NCBI GenBank assembly: GCA_036924085.1 | Contig: JAVGWX010000018.1 | Location: 24,252,348-24,316,347 of the forward strand | Direction of reading: 5' to 3' | Source: Ariolimax columbianus | Lineage: Eukaryota > Mollusca > Gastropoda > Stylommatophora > Arionidae | Length of the DNA: 64,000 nucleotides | In this document: positions 1 through 9,814 of the stretch, one piece after another | How positions within the stretch are numbered: position 1 is the first letter of the stretch | Layout of the letters: each line of letters starts with the position of its first letter | Notes under the pieces: model-generated | Told to the model about the DNA's origin: nothing | The model's database searches: none | The model's input: the letters and a program-made list of their open reading frames with translations, nothing else | Position numbers and translations under genes: made by a program

Positions 1-264
1 AAAATCTTTTCATGATGGCTGGTTCTTTTACTAACCCTTCTTCTACTTACTTCTCTTCGGATGTATGCATCCTCGCTGAGGTCATCCCACAAGTCATCAT
101 GCTGATGGAAGCCATAATATGAAGCTACTTCTGGACTTTCAGAAAGTCTCCACTGCCAAACCTCTTCACACAGAGCAAGTACCTTGGAATCACTGACTGA
201 TACATCAGTGAGACCCATTTTGGATGGAATTTCCTAAAAATGGTAAGAATACTTTTGAACAAAT

Positions 265-523
265 GGGGATGGCGTGGGCTAGTGGTTAAGTGACGTGGCT
301 CACAAGCCAAAGGTGCTGGGTTAGATCCCCATCACAGCACCGGCCATTACCCTAGGGGAAGCAAACCCTTAGAAAATACAGGAGGAAGCAGACCCTTACA
401 TAAAAATACATGCTGAATTCAGATCCACTGGGCCCACAGGTGCAAAATAAAAACCACAGTGTACACCGACTTGGAGAATAGAGAAATAAGGCAAGCGCAA
501 AAAAGAAAACCCAAAAACAAAAT
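265..523 (+). mobile_element. tRNA-derived SINE (family SINE1), full-length type
   Basis: The head resembles a tRNA gene: an A-box-like GGCTAGTGGTTAAG and a B-box-like GGGTTAGATCCCC (consensus copies here read GGTTCGATCCC). An unrelated body of about 180 bp follows, with an A-rich tail of short A/C runs. Four other copies occur in the window (6,752; 27,422; 45,970; 53,190). Such elements are transcribed by RNA polymerase III from the internal boxes and mobilised by LINE proteins. It has no coding capacity; the short antisense reading frames across it are chance. Body length and shared ends across copies make the SINE call firm; the parent tRNA is not identified. Confidence 0.82.
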
Positions 524-600
524 TCTACTAATATTATTTCCATTTTAAAGTCTCAATCACTCTGCTATGTATGTCATGAAGGATGACTAAGAACAATGAA

Positions 601-613
601 AAATATGTATATA

Positions 614-655
<42 letters not shown>

Positions 656-672
656 CACATGTATATATATAT
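601..672. repeat. (TA)n microsatellite
   Basis: Almost pure TA dinucleotides interrupted by a few C/G. It abuts the 3' end of the LINE fragment that follows on the minus strand, so it may derive from that element's tail. Confidence 0.9.
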
Positions 673-905
673 TTGTTGCTCTCATGACAGCCGATCTGTA
701 AGACACTCGATCCCTGGCGAGCTCTCTCCCCTTTGCCAATGCCAACTCTAGAGCCTCTGTAATGTTCCTTGACCATCTTCTCCTCGATCTGCCTCTGCCT
801 CTTTTGTCAGGCATCATACCCTCCACTATCATTCTTTTTAGGCCATTGTGGCGTTTGATGCGGCCGAAGTATGTTAATTTCCAAGACGTAATGTTGTTTA
901 CTTTT
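673..905 (-). mobile_element. LINE reverse transcriptase, C-terminal fragment
   Basis: On the minus strand the translation gives a typical LINE C-terminal tail: YFGRIKRHNGLKRMI, then GMMPDKRGRGR and RRRWSRNITEAL, matching the W-GH-x-x-R ... G-R-x-R-G-R-P-x-x-R-W-x-D pattern seen after the thumb of many non-LTR RTs. Only about 75 codons remain; everything 5' is missing, as expected for 5' truncation during target-primed insertion. The coding end runs directly into the (TA)n tract. Non-functional. Confidence 0.65.
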
Positions 906-1154
906 TTCTTGTTCTATATTGAGGATTTCTGCATTTTTCTTTTTTGATGTCAAGGTATTTTGAGCACTGATCTGTAGCATTTTAGGTGGAAGGATTCAGT
1001 CTTCTTCCATAGGGTGTGTGAGGTTGACCACGACTCACATTCATACATTGCCATCAGGAAAATGCTAATCCGCAGAATCTACATTAAATATTTTAGAAAA
1101 GAAAAGCAATTCGTAGATCAAAGAAAAAAAGCTAAAACAATCAGATATGGAGCG

Positions 1155-1330
1155 CATCACTCAATCTCTCGCTACCAAGCCTTGAACAAGACTTTGCGAG
1201 CAGCAACATGTAGTCAGGAGAACGGAATGCGATGTGTCGCTAGTTTACAGCTTAACTGCGATATTATTTGCACCTTTCGGCCCAACATACATGCCTTCGG
1301 CAGGGAATGGTGCTATTTATTTGAACTTGC
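1155..1330 (+). repeat. Dispersed 'CTCCCGCTAC' repeat, diverged partial copy
   Basis: Shares an ordered block of sequence with 33,785-34,140, 41,221-41,545, 56,462-56,760 and 63,360-63,705: CTCTCGCTACCAA, then GTAGTCAGGAGAACGGAATG, then AGTTTACAGCTTAACTGCGA and GCACCTTTCGG. This is the most diverged copy. No coding capacity or terminal structure is visible, so the class is unknown; a non-autonomous element is likely. Confidence 0.55.
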
Positions 1331-1479
1331 TGCAGAACTCTATCACAACATGCATTCGCTAGATGCCTGTCAATGAGGATGACTTTTATTTCCAGCAAGA
1401 TTGAGTACCTTCCCTCTACCAAGCCAATCTTGCTGACAATTTTACCAACAAATAGACTAGGCAAAGAGGTAGCATTGAA

Positions 1480-1730
1480 TACCCCCTCATTTACCAGACC
1501 TCATGCCATTGGAATTTCCTTATGAGGATATCTTAAGGGTAATGTTTATCAAGCAAAACCAGCAACAATTGATGAACTGAAAGCAGCCACTGGATGAGAC
1601 AATGCTCATATCCCAATTAAATTGTTTCATTACTCTATAGAACAATGTTATCATCAATGCCTGGACCAGAACGGCTGCCAGTTTGAACAGAGAGGATACA
1701 CCAAAGTAATTACACTTGTCCTATTTTCTT
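1480..1730 (+). pseudogene. mariner-like transposase, C-terminal fragment
   Basis: With stops ignored, the plus strand reads FL*GYLKGNVYQAKPATI, then DELKAA, then IPIKLFHYSIEQC and LDQNGCQFEQRGY. This fits the C-terminus of mariner-family DDE/D transposases, whose last catalytic Asp lies near D-x-F-L-W-G; the Trp here is a stop codon. At least two stops and the absence of the catalytic core make it dead. A second mariner piece (2,395-2,720) lies on the opposite strand, so this element has been rearranged. Subfamily not assigned. Confidence 0.6.
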
Positions 1731-1974
1731 TAAATTTTAAATCTTGGACTACCAACTGTAATAATAAATATTCAAACTGTGCATACATCAATTTGAGACA
1801 ATATGTATATGTGTTTATTATTATTATTAATTGTTATTATTTATTATTATTATATAAACACACACAAGCTATTTATTTTTTTTCTGAAACTATTTATTCA
1901 CAATGTATGAAATTCATGCATGATGTAACTTAATGTTTTCTTTACATATGCCATTTTTCCACATAATCTTTGTC

Positions 1975-2333
1975 CAGTTGGGGAGAGGAGATTAACATCT
2001 GGTCAGGCAAAACATACTGATTGGACAATATCAGGGTCAGGTAGAAAATACATACCAAGACTCCTTCCCAACCTAACTTTCATGCAGTTCTCCTTAGAAA
2101 CAGGCTGTTTTCATGGCAGTCAGATTAACGAGGTAGGGGATAAACGTGATCGTTATAGTAGTGAGCGTCATTCGCATGAAGCCAAGCATAACACAACCGC
2201 CTAGAGAACCCTGGTCAACCTTCATCAGCACACTCGGAATGTGTGAGGAAAGATATTGCAACCCACCACCTCACGCCATTTTCTAGGGCGCACAAAAGAG
2301 TAAAGTTACTCATTGTAGACATCAACAACAACA
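1975..2333 (+). mobile_element. SINE-like non-autonomous element (family SINE2)
   Basis: About 350 bp that begins GGTCAGGCAAAACATACTGA and ends AGGGCGCACAAAAGAGTAAA followed by a (CAA)n tail. Other copies are at 3,820 (minus), 5,113, 34,141, 37,432 (5' end only) and 63,005 (minus). The constant 3' edge with a CAA-rich tail indicates retroposition. I do not see clear polymerase III boxes, so SINE is an inference from size and tail; it could instead be a truncated LINE 3' UTR. Confidence 0.6.
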
Positions 2334-2394
2334 ATCTCTGTCCACTTATATGACCTTATACCAGAATGAAAAAAGGGCATATATGCCTTTCCTG

Positions 2395-2720
2395 TACCAA
2401 TTTATTTCCTGTTAATGTAGCCATTTTTCCTTGATGTCCATCTTGTGCATACCCGTAGATATATCCAAGATCGTAGAAAATCACCTGCGCAGTTCCATTG
2501 CTGATTGAACGTTGTAGGCTCAATTGCTGACTTGTGATGTGATGGTCCTCACAAATAATGACATCTGCAAGCTGTAAGATATCTGTAATAGTTGCTGTGG
2601 CAGCATGTCTAGACCGCAGCCGATCATGCAGCCCTATTTCTCCACTTTCTTAAGCTTTAGCGCTTTGAACACAGCGTCCAATTGTGCCCCTATGCATAAC
2701 TCCATACGCAACACACAAAT
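2395..2720 (-). pseudogene. mariner-like transposase, N-terminal fragment
   Basis: Minus-strand translation gives LHDRLRSRHAATATITD, then DVIICEDHHITSQQLSL, SISNGTAQVIFYDLGY and YAQDGHQGKMATL. This follows the helix-turn-helix region of mariner transposases (E-D-R-R-I-T-x-x-x-L-A ... S-x-x-I-I-x-x-L-G-Y-x-K-V-C-A-R-W-V-P-x-x-L). The WVPHxL linker is degraded. Frame interruptions show it is inactive. It could have come from the same element as 1,480-1,730, but the two are on opposite strands with a SINE2 copy between them. Confidence 0.55.
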
Positions 2721-2729
2721 ACACTTTCT

Positions 2730-3815
2730 CTCTCTGCCATCAGAATTTATATAAAGCTTGAAGTTTGTAATGCATGTTGCACACAGACACCATTTTAAAT
2801 AACTGCTACAGCAGCGCTATCTTTCGGAAGACCGTGCAATTATGCATGTGTGTGTATGCGGTGTTGCAACCTGCAAATTTTCATTTTGCTTTCTGTATTC
2901 TGGGATTGGAATAAAAAATTGTGGGGCATTACTTTTTTTTAACTTTTTCATTGCATGAATTCGTTGCTTTTGTTGCATTATGATTATATTGCATTGCATA
3001 CTTTAAGGATGTTTATTCTCATAATAATGATGTCAACACATGTATATAGTAATATAGCATTTTGATTTTAATATCAATAATAGTAAAGCCTGTGACATGT
3101 AAAGCTATCACTAAAGACACAATCAATTAGATAGATTTACAAAAAAATGTATATATTACGTTATTTACATTTACACTGAATAATTAAAATGGCAAACACT
3201 CAATTTATATAATTTTAAGAAAGGTTGCAAGGTATATTATAATATGGGACAAATCCTACTAGCTACATTGAAAGCCTGATAATACTTAATAATTATATAA
3301 TATAGTGATAAACAAAAGAGAAAGCCCTCAAAGCAACAGGACCTGCTATGTTTTAAACAGACATACCAACAAGACACCGACTACACTAGCCTGCATTTGA
3401 GGTAATGATAATGCAACTCTCAACGTCTCCGCCCTTACGCGTTTGGATAGGCCTACACGATACAACGACACCTCCCACCAAGGCTTAGATAGAGCTACAT
3501 TGACATTCTGTCTACCGAAACTATCATAAATTACAGTAATAGGAAGCCAAATAACAGATTGTTAATGCTTACTTGTCATAGACAGGCAATCGTTGCTTGC
3601 TGTCCTTAAATTATTGTTAATTTAACACAAAATGCAAGTCATTTTACATAAAAATGTGACTTGGTTTTAACTCTGGCAGCAATGCAGAAATAACACAACC
3701 TTTGGCCTACTAAAACATGGATAACTTTTATTAACGTCAGTTATCTGGGTCAGTCGAACATGCTCGCTCATGTGTGTCCATAGTTGTGCATAACCAGTTG
3801 TTGAGTAGCCTGATG
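2730..3815. other. No recognised feature
   Basis: AT-rich sequence with short A/T runs. I found no coding pattern, RNA gene or tandem array, and the reading frames here are short and shadow-like. Confidence 0.6.
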
Positions 3816-3819
3816 AGTT

Positions 3820-4100
3820 GGTGTTGTTATTACTGCTGTTGCTTAGTGCCCCCGATGAGTATGTGTATTCTTTCGTGCGCACTGAAGAGGACGTTGAGTG
3901 GCAGGTCCCCCGTCGAGTAGCATTCTCACATTCTGAGCGTGCTAATAAAGGTGAACCGTACTGGTACTCCTGCAGACGGTTGTGCTATGCTTGGCTTCAT
4001 CTGCGTGACGTTCACTACAACGGGGATCACGTAAATCCACCACCTAGTTAGCCAGAGTGTCATGAAACAGTCCGTTTCCAGAGAGAATTGCATGGAAGTG
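3820..4100 (-). mobile_element. SINE2 copy, diverged
   Basis: Reverse complement of the SINE2 3' half: a GTT-rich stretch (the tail on this strand), then GTTGAGTGGCAGG, then CTTCATCTGCGTGACGTTCA and a block matching the region near GAAACAGGCTGTT of other copies. It is clearly more diverged than the copies at 5,113 and 34,141. Non-coding. Confidence 0.5.
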
Positions 4101-4850
4101 AGGTGGGGTCTTTCACTAGACTCTGGCTAAAACAAAATCATATTTTAAAAAGCTAGTTGCCCATCGCAAGCATGATGGAGACATCAACAGACTGGTTTGC
4201 CTTGCTGGTGTAACTTGCGCTGTACTTGGAGTATAGTGAGGAAGAAACTGCTCTGATTATCAATCGATCGCTCTGGTCCCGAGCGACCTTGGACCAGCGG
4301 CAAGACACAGGCTAATGGGTCGTAAGTCAAGACGACTGGAAGTAGCTCGGGATGCAGGCACTCTGGCCCCATCTCCCTTGGTCCTGACTGGACATTAGTC
4401 TCCTCTACCCAGCATGTACCCTGTTGATGGATGTGTACACCTTACTTAATTTAATAAATGGTGCTAACCCAAACATGGGGTTGTCGTTAGTAGTGTCTTC
4501 GAGTGGTGCAACTTATTCATAATTACTATTAGATAATTGATTAATTCATGTGTTAGCAGAGCTAAATCATGAATCGGCGCAATTTCATGACCCTGATGTC
4601 GTTTATCCAGTCTATTTATTATTGTGTATTCTGTTCCAAGTCTAACTTGCAAAACATATATTGTCTCTTTGCTGTTGTTATGCTGACCATTTTTCTATTA
4701 TTTGTGTACTTTGTCACAGTTAACTTCCTTTTTTTCAGAACACATAAAAGAATGAAGTTTGTTTGAATACTTTTTATTTCTGAAAAGTGTAATTAATAAA
4801 CTGTTATTGTTCAGTGGCTCGCCGTTTGTTAACGTGGTCCTAAAGAGAGA
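4101..4850. other. No recognised feature
   Basis: Intermediate-GC stretch (4,140-4,440) followed by AT-rich sequence. No family resemblance seen and no long frame that looks constrained. Confidence 0.5.
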
Positions 4851-4867
4851 GAGGGGGGGGGGGGGGT
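4851..4867. repeat. poly(G) tract
   Basis: A run of about 14 G after a GAGAGAG stretch. Similar homopolymer G/C runs occur at 34,979-34,992 and 62,460-62,476. Confidence 0.85.
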
Positions 4868-5112
4868 GTATAGAACATTAACACTACTGTAACTGTAACT
4901 TGTCACGCATGCCGTTGCTATGGATCCAGAGCTTCCGATGCTATCGCCCATGTAACGGCATCGCATGTTTATTAGTTGTTTCGTCCCATAAGAAAGTGTT
5001 CCATTTATCTGGCATTGGAGGCAGGGTCAGATTAATCATTAGTCTTAGTAGGCTGAGGCATGGGAGTCTTGGGCTCTTTGGAGCCCGTGACTTTGTTTGT
5101 TTTAACTTAACT

Positions 5113-5475
5113 TGGGGACGATGAGGCTAACGTCTAGTCGGGCAAAACTCACTGATCAGACAATGTTAACCAGTGCAGGAGAAATATACTGGCCAAGCTG
5201 GCAAGATCCTCACCTGACCTCCTCGTTGGTCGTCCTGGAAACAGGCTGTTGTCGAGGACAACAGTCCAGCTAACAAGGTGAGGTTCGACATGATCCCTGT
5301 AGTAGTGAGCGACACGCACATGAAGCTAGGCATGGCACAGCCGCCTGGAGGACACCGGTCCACCTTTATCAGCACGCTTGGGATGGGAGGAAAGCTACGA
5401 CAACCCGCCACTTAACGTCCTTTTTAGGGCACACAAAAGAGTAACTTACTCAATGTGGTCATTCGCAAACAACAA
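5113..5475 (+). mobile_element. SINE2 copy, near complete
   Basis: The clearest isolated SINE2 copy: GACGATGAGGCTAACGTC at the 5' side, GGGCAAAACTCACTGATCAG near the start, CTGGAAACAGGCTGTTGTC in the middle, and AGGGCACACAAAAGAGTAAC plus a CAA-rich tail at the 3' side. It lies immediately upstream of a CR1 fragment on the other strand. Non-coding; the class rests on size and tail only. Confidence 0.62.
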
Positions 5476-5477
5476 CT

Positions 5478-6195
5478 TAACACTTAACTTAACTTCATTA
5501 ATGCCATTATACTGGTTTAGAAGGCTCTACAGAATCTGTATACAACCAGTTTATTTCACTCCACGGATACAAAAAATACTGTGAGCATCCAATATATTTT
5601 TGAATGCAGTAACTGACTCTGCTTTCACTAAATCCTGCGGCAATGCATTCCAAGAATGCGCATGTCCTATGTCAGGTCGGTATTTAACTTATTTGTTTGT
5701 AACTGCATTATACTGGCTTAGAAGGCTCTACAGAGTCTGTATACAACCAGTTTATTCCACTTTAAAAATGACTGGGATCATCCAATATATTCTTGAATGG
5801 ATTAACTGACCCTGCTTTCATCACAACACGTGGCAATACCATACATTCCAAGCATTCACCACTCTCTGACTGAAAACATGTTTCCTAATATCCAATCTGG
5901 ATCTGTCTTTAAATAATTTGAAACTATGCCGTCTAGCTTTTGTAGTCGCTTGAACTTTGAAAAACTTGCTATAGTCTAAATTATCATTTCCTTTCCTTAT
6001 TAAGTCACCTCGAATTCGTTTCTTTTCTAGACACTGCAGACCAGTTTTTCTAAGTCTCTTCTCATAACTATAATTCTGGAATCCCAAGATCATTTTTGTA
6101 GCACTTCTTTGTATCCTTTCTACCATGCATATATCCACTCTGTTATAAAGACTACACACCTGAATACGGTACTCCAAATTAGGTCTCACCAATTA
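5478..6195 (-). mobile_element. CR1/L2-type LINE, C-terminal fragment with partial 3' duplication
   Basis: The longest frame (5,821-6,192, minus) reads MVRPNLEYRIQVCSLYN, then VERIQRSATKMI, then SYEKRLRKTGLQCLEKKR and GDLIRKGNDNLDYSKFF. This is the standard CR1-clade C-terminal thumb region (R-P-x-L-E-Y ... E-x-x-Q-R-x-A-T ... Y-E-x-R-L-x-x-L-x-L-x-x-L-x-x-R-R-x-R-G-D-L-I). The following 3' terminal segment, NALPQDLVK-like through the end, is present twice (about 5,483-5,640 and 5,690-5,830). The catalytic core is absent. Related fragments occur at 26,805, 46,460 and 52,635. Confidence 0.75.
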
Positions 6196-6214
6196 TTTAT
6201 ATAGTTTGACTATC

Positions 6215-6650
6215 ACTTCCTTGCTTCAATGTGCGGTCAGTCAGATTGTACCCTGACCAAATTTGGATGTTGTCTGTCCACCTGTATCTCTGGTGCCTTC
6301 CAGCTCTCTTTCCTTCAACGTTTCCCTCCAATATAATCTTCAGCAGACTGTCATATCTCTTGACATAACCAAAATGTTTGGTATTCCTGCTCTTTTATTT
6401 TCTTCAGATGTGCCTTCTCCGCCATGAGTTGTTTCAGGACCTCACTATTTGCTTTCCTACCTTTCCAAGAAACTCGTCCAAGTCTTCTGGAGACCCACAT
6501 TTTAAACGCTTCAATACTCTTCTCTAATTTCTTTGTTAGCATCCAAGTTTATACTCCATACAATAAAACTGAATGCCCAAATCATTTAATGATACTCATT
6601 TTTAGTTTAAAGAATCCACTAAGGAGGTATGGCCATAGGGCCGACTGCTC
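6215..6650 (-). mobile_element. LINE reverse transcriptase, C-terminal fragment
   Basis: Minus-strand translation contains KKLEKSIEAFKMW, RRLGRVSWKGRKANSEVLKQ, a degraded KYFGHVKR-type stretch, then GGKR and a remnant resembling D-N-I-Q-x-W-S-G. This matches the C-terminal block E-x-x-x-W-R-R-x-x-x-x-S-W-x-x-x-x-x-N-x-E-V-L of several LINE families. Stops at the end of the 62-codon frame and frameshifts downstream show decay. Confidence 0.65.
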
Positions 6651-6751
6651 CATCCTGTAATTAGTAGAAAAGCAATTAAATGTTCAATGGACTTACGCAA
6701 TATCCCAGTTAACCGATCAGTATGTAAACTAAACCGGATCGAATCTGAAAC

Positions 6752-6850
6752 CGGGGGACGGCGTGGCCTAGTGGTTAAGTGGCACGGCTCACAACCAGAA
6801 GGTGCTGGGTTCGATCCCCATCACATAGGCGCAAAATAAAAACCACAGTG
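6752..6850 (+). mobile_element. SINE1 copy with internal deletion
   Basis: The tRNA-like head is well preserved (GGCCTAGTGGTTAAGTGG and GGTTCGATCCCC), but about 120 bp of the body are missing: the head passes directly into the terminal segment GGCGCAAAATAAAAACCACA. The retained B box is closer to consensus than in the copy at 265. Confidence 0.8.
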
Positions 6851-6974
6851 TAACGCAGGGAACATGTTATTTCAAAAAATACTGTCATAAAAAGGGTAAT
6901 TATCTCATAAGACTGGTTTCATTAGGAGCGTTGGTTCTTGTATAACGTAAATAAAGAAAAGATGGGTATTCGGC

Positions 6975-7606
6975 TTGTTTCAGGGAAGTATTATGTGAAA
7001 GGATCACTCTCAACTGTGATTTTGTGTGTTTTGTACCTTCAGTTTGTTTCAGGGCAGTATTATGTTAAAGGATCACTATCAACTGTGATTTGTTGTGTTT
7101 TGTACCTTCAGTTTGTTTCAGGGCAGTATAATGTAAAAGGATCACTATCAACTGAGATGTGTTGTGTTTTGTACCTTCAGTTTGTTTCAGGGCAGTATTA
7201 TGTGAAAGGATCACTATAAACTGTGATTTGTTGTGTTTTGTACCTTCAGTTTGTTTCAGGGCAGTATTATGTATTATGTGAAAGGATCACTCTCAACTGT
7301 GATTTGTTGTGTTTTGTACCTTCAGTTTATTTCAGGGCAGTATTATGTGAAAGGATCACTATCAACTGTGATTTGTTGTGTTTTGTACCTTCAGTTTGTT
7401 TCAGGGCAGTATTATGTGAAAGGATCACTTTCAACTGTGATTTGTTGTGTTTTGTACCTTCAGTTTGTTTCAGGGCAGTATTTTGTGAAAGGATCACTAT
7501 CAACTGTGATTTGTTGTGTTTTGTACCTTCAGTTTGTTTCAGGGCAGTATTATGTAAGGATCACTATCAACTGTGATTTGTTGTGTTTTGTACCTTCAGT
7601 TTGTTT
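6975..7606 (+). repeat. 69-bp minisatellite, nine units
   Basis: Nine head-to-tail units, each with AAAGGATCACT, TTTTGTACCTTCAG and TTTGTTTCAGGGCAGTA, spaced 68-74 bp. Because 69 is divisible by three, one frame stays open over many units (23-residue repeat with YVKGSLSTVI and CCVLYLQFVSGQY). Single-base changes and a 5-bp insertion near 7,270 shift the frame, so I do not believe it is translated. Each unit carries two AG sites preceded by T-rich sequence. Confidence 0.9.
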
Positions 7607-7625
7607 TAATTCTCTGTGTGGATGT

Positions 7626-7830
7626 CAGGTCAGGTCAGGTCAGGTCAGGTCAGTAATCCTGTAACCAGTGATACCCTTCTCTTACACCAGCCGCTGCTAG
7701 TGCCTCTTTTAGTAGGAAATTGATCCATTGTTTTATGTTGTCCTCCCACCTCCTTTTGGGACGGCCTTTTTATTTTCTGTCTTGCGCCTTTCCATGCAGG
7801 ATTGTATTTGCAATACTATTTGAGGATGTA
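7626..7830 (-). mobile_element. (CCTGA)n-tailed LINE, 3' terminal fragment
   Basis: Begins with five to six tandem TCAGG, the reverse complement of the tail at 11,175-11,190. Sequence equivalent to the C-terminal coding end follows: the complement encodes a degraded G-R-P-K-R-R-W-E-D-N-I segment and LHGK. Strongly 5' truncated, consistent with incomplete first-strand synthesis. Confidence 0.75.
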
Positions 7831-7959
7831 TGGATGATGTATAGAGCAATTATAAACCTCGGCACAATACAAGTGCTGTAGAGTTCTGTAATTTAGTTGG
7901 CCTATACATGTGACGTTTCATGGGTATTTTCCCTATGAGTAAGACGGACTTCTATATAA

Positions 7960-9250
7960 AGATGGCCATAATCTGGCACAGCTCAGAGTGGCCACAGGCT
8001 TGGAAGAGATCAATTTATATTTCTCTCCCAAATGAAAGGTAACTTTAAGCTGTGCACAAACTACTGCACTATTGCGATAATAAGTCACACCAGCAAGATC
8101 CTCACGAGGATAATATTGAAGAAGATAAAAAGAAAAGTTGAATGTGAAATCCATAAAGTGCAAGCAAGCTTCAGAAAAGAGAGACGGGCTAAATATCACA
8201 TGTGTAATAATATCACTAACATCTATGACAAATGTAGAAAGTATAACTTATATCTGTTTACATATTTTATCAATTACACTCAGACCTTCGATTGCGTAAA
8301 ACATTAGAAATTGTGGAAAATAATGAAAGATGTGAGGTTTCCAGTACATCTAAACCATCTAATCCAATCATTATATCATAAACAACAGGCTTCTGTCAGA
8401 GTATCTAGAAAAAAATAAGATTGGTTCGAAGTACAAATGGTAGTAAGGCAGGGATGTATCCTCTCCCCATAATTAATTGCCGTTTATACAGAGTGCATCA
8501 ATAGGAACGTTAAAGAAGATGAGAATATCGGAAGTTATGATCCCTTTACAATCGGCGGATACAAGATCCCAGAGCTAAGATACGCAGACGATACTGTGAT
8601 ACTATCAAACACTGCAGATGGGTTATAACAGCGAATTGCATCCGTAAACAAATGCAGCGAAGATTAAAAAAAGACCTCTCTGTGAACATAAAAAACCTAA
8701 GATAATGGTCACTTACAAAACAAGAAGTCAATATAAATTCACGTTTGGGAGTGTGGAAATAGAACAAGTCATGGACTTCGCGTATATGGACTCCAGAATT
8801 GACAACGATGGCGACTGCTCAACGGAAATCAGAAGAAGATTGGCAATAGAAATGCAGAGGAAACTTGAAGAAACTATGGCAGAATACCAGCAATCCAACA
8901 ACAGTGAAACTGTTGAGAACCTGTGTTTTTCTTGTTTTGCAACATGCTGCTGCGAAATATTCACAGTTAATCAAACACAAAAGAAGAGAATCGAGTCTTT
9001 CGAGTTAAAATGTTATAGAAAAGTCCTCAAAATACAACAGACTGAAAAAAGAAGAATGCAGACATTTTGCCAAATTTGAACATTGAGGAGAACTGGATCA
9101 TAAATTCCACCGTGAACAGAAAATTGAAATACTAAGGCCACGTCAAAAGACAATGGTCTTGGAAGAGAGAAAAGCAAGGGAAAATATGCCAACAGAGGCA
9201 AAGGCAGACCAAGAAGGTGATGGCATTACAAAGATGTCAAGAAATGTTTA
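7960..9250 (+). pseudogene. Degenerate LINE reverse transcriptase
   Basis: With several frameshifts and stops ignored, the plus strand shows the RT domain in order: WHSSEWPQAWKRSI, CTNYCTIAIISHTSKILTRI (fingers), FDCVKH (motif A region), VRQGCILSP (motif B, near 8,450), RYADDTVILSNT (motif C with intact ADD, near 8,580), then ESFELKCYRKVLKIQ and YXGHVKRQWSW (C-terminus). The whole is one LINE, too broken to act. The order and spacing of motifs make the assignment firm; the clade is uncertain. Confidence 0.75.
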
Positions 9251-9469
9251 GACATGCCTCTCGAGCAGGCTGGAGATTTGGAGTGAGATCGAGTTTCGTT
9301 CGAAGCTGTGATGGCAGTGACGTTCTGCAAAGGACATGCTACATCATGATGTTATTTTCATTTTCTATTAATTTAATTTCACTTGTCATTTTAATTTAAT
9401 TTTTTTTTAAAAAGCTGTTTATAATATTTTTTAATGCATGTGTATGTGATAACTTGATGGTTTGAAGAA

Positions 9470-9814
9470 AAACGGAAATAAACAAAATAAAAAAGAATGG
9501 TCATTTTACTTTATATAAAAAAGTGTTGGTAGCCAAGTAAATATATCCATCCTTAAATAAAGGATTTACATTTTTATTATTTTTGGGTTTTGACATTAGG
9601 AACTTGTTTGTGTACGCCAACAGAGGAACATAACCATTTTTTCTTTAATTTTGATTATTTAAAAAAAGAAAACAATGTATTGGGTATGCGGTGTAGAATT
9701 ATCACCGCGAGAACACTGAATCAACAGCTACACTTCTGCACAGCAGAAACATTAGCTAATAAGTACATACATATACACATACGGATCTATACATTGGCCA
9801 ATACGTCCTGATAA
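9470..9814. other. AT-rich interval; short dispersed repeat at its end
   Basis: No gene seen. The last 30 bases contain GCCAATACGTCCTGATA, which recurs as ACCAATACGTCCTGATA at 21,587-21,603, indicating a short dispersed repeat into which the next LINE inserted or which belongs to its 5' part. Confidence 0.45.

Noticed and set aside
265..340. A tRNA gene
   Set aside because: Boxes A and B are present but no cloverleaf closes, and five copies share a long unrelated body; it is a SINE.
7626..7655. Tandem TCAGG resembling an arthropod-type telomere repeat
   Set aside because: Only about six units, and the same unit ends every copy of one LINE family, so it is a LINE tail.
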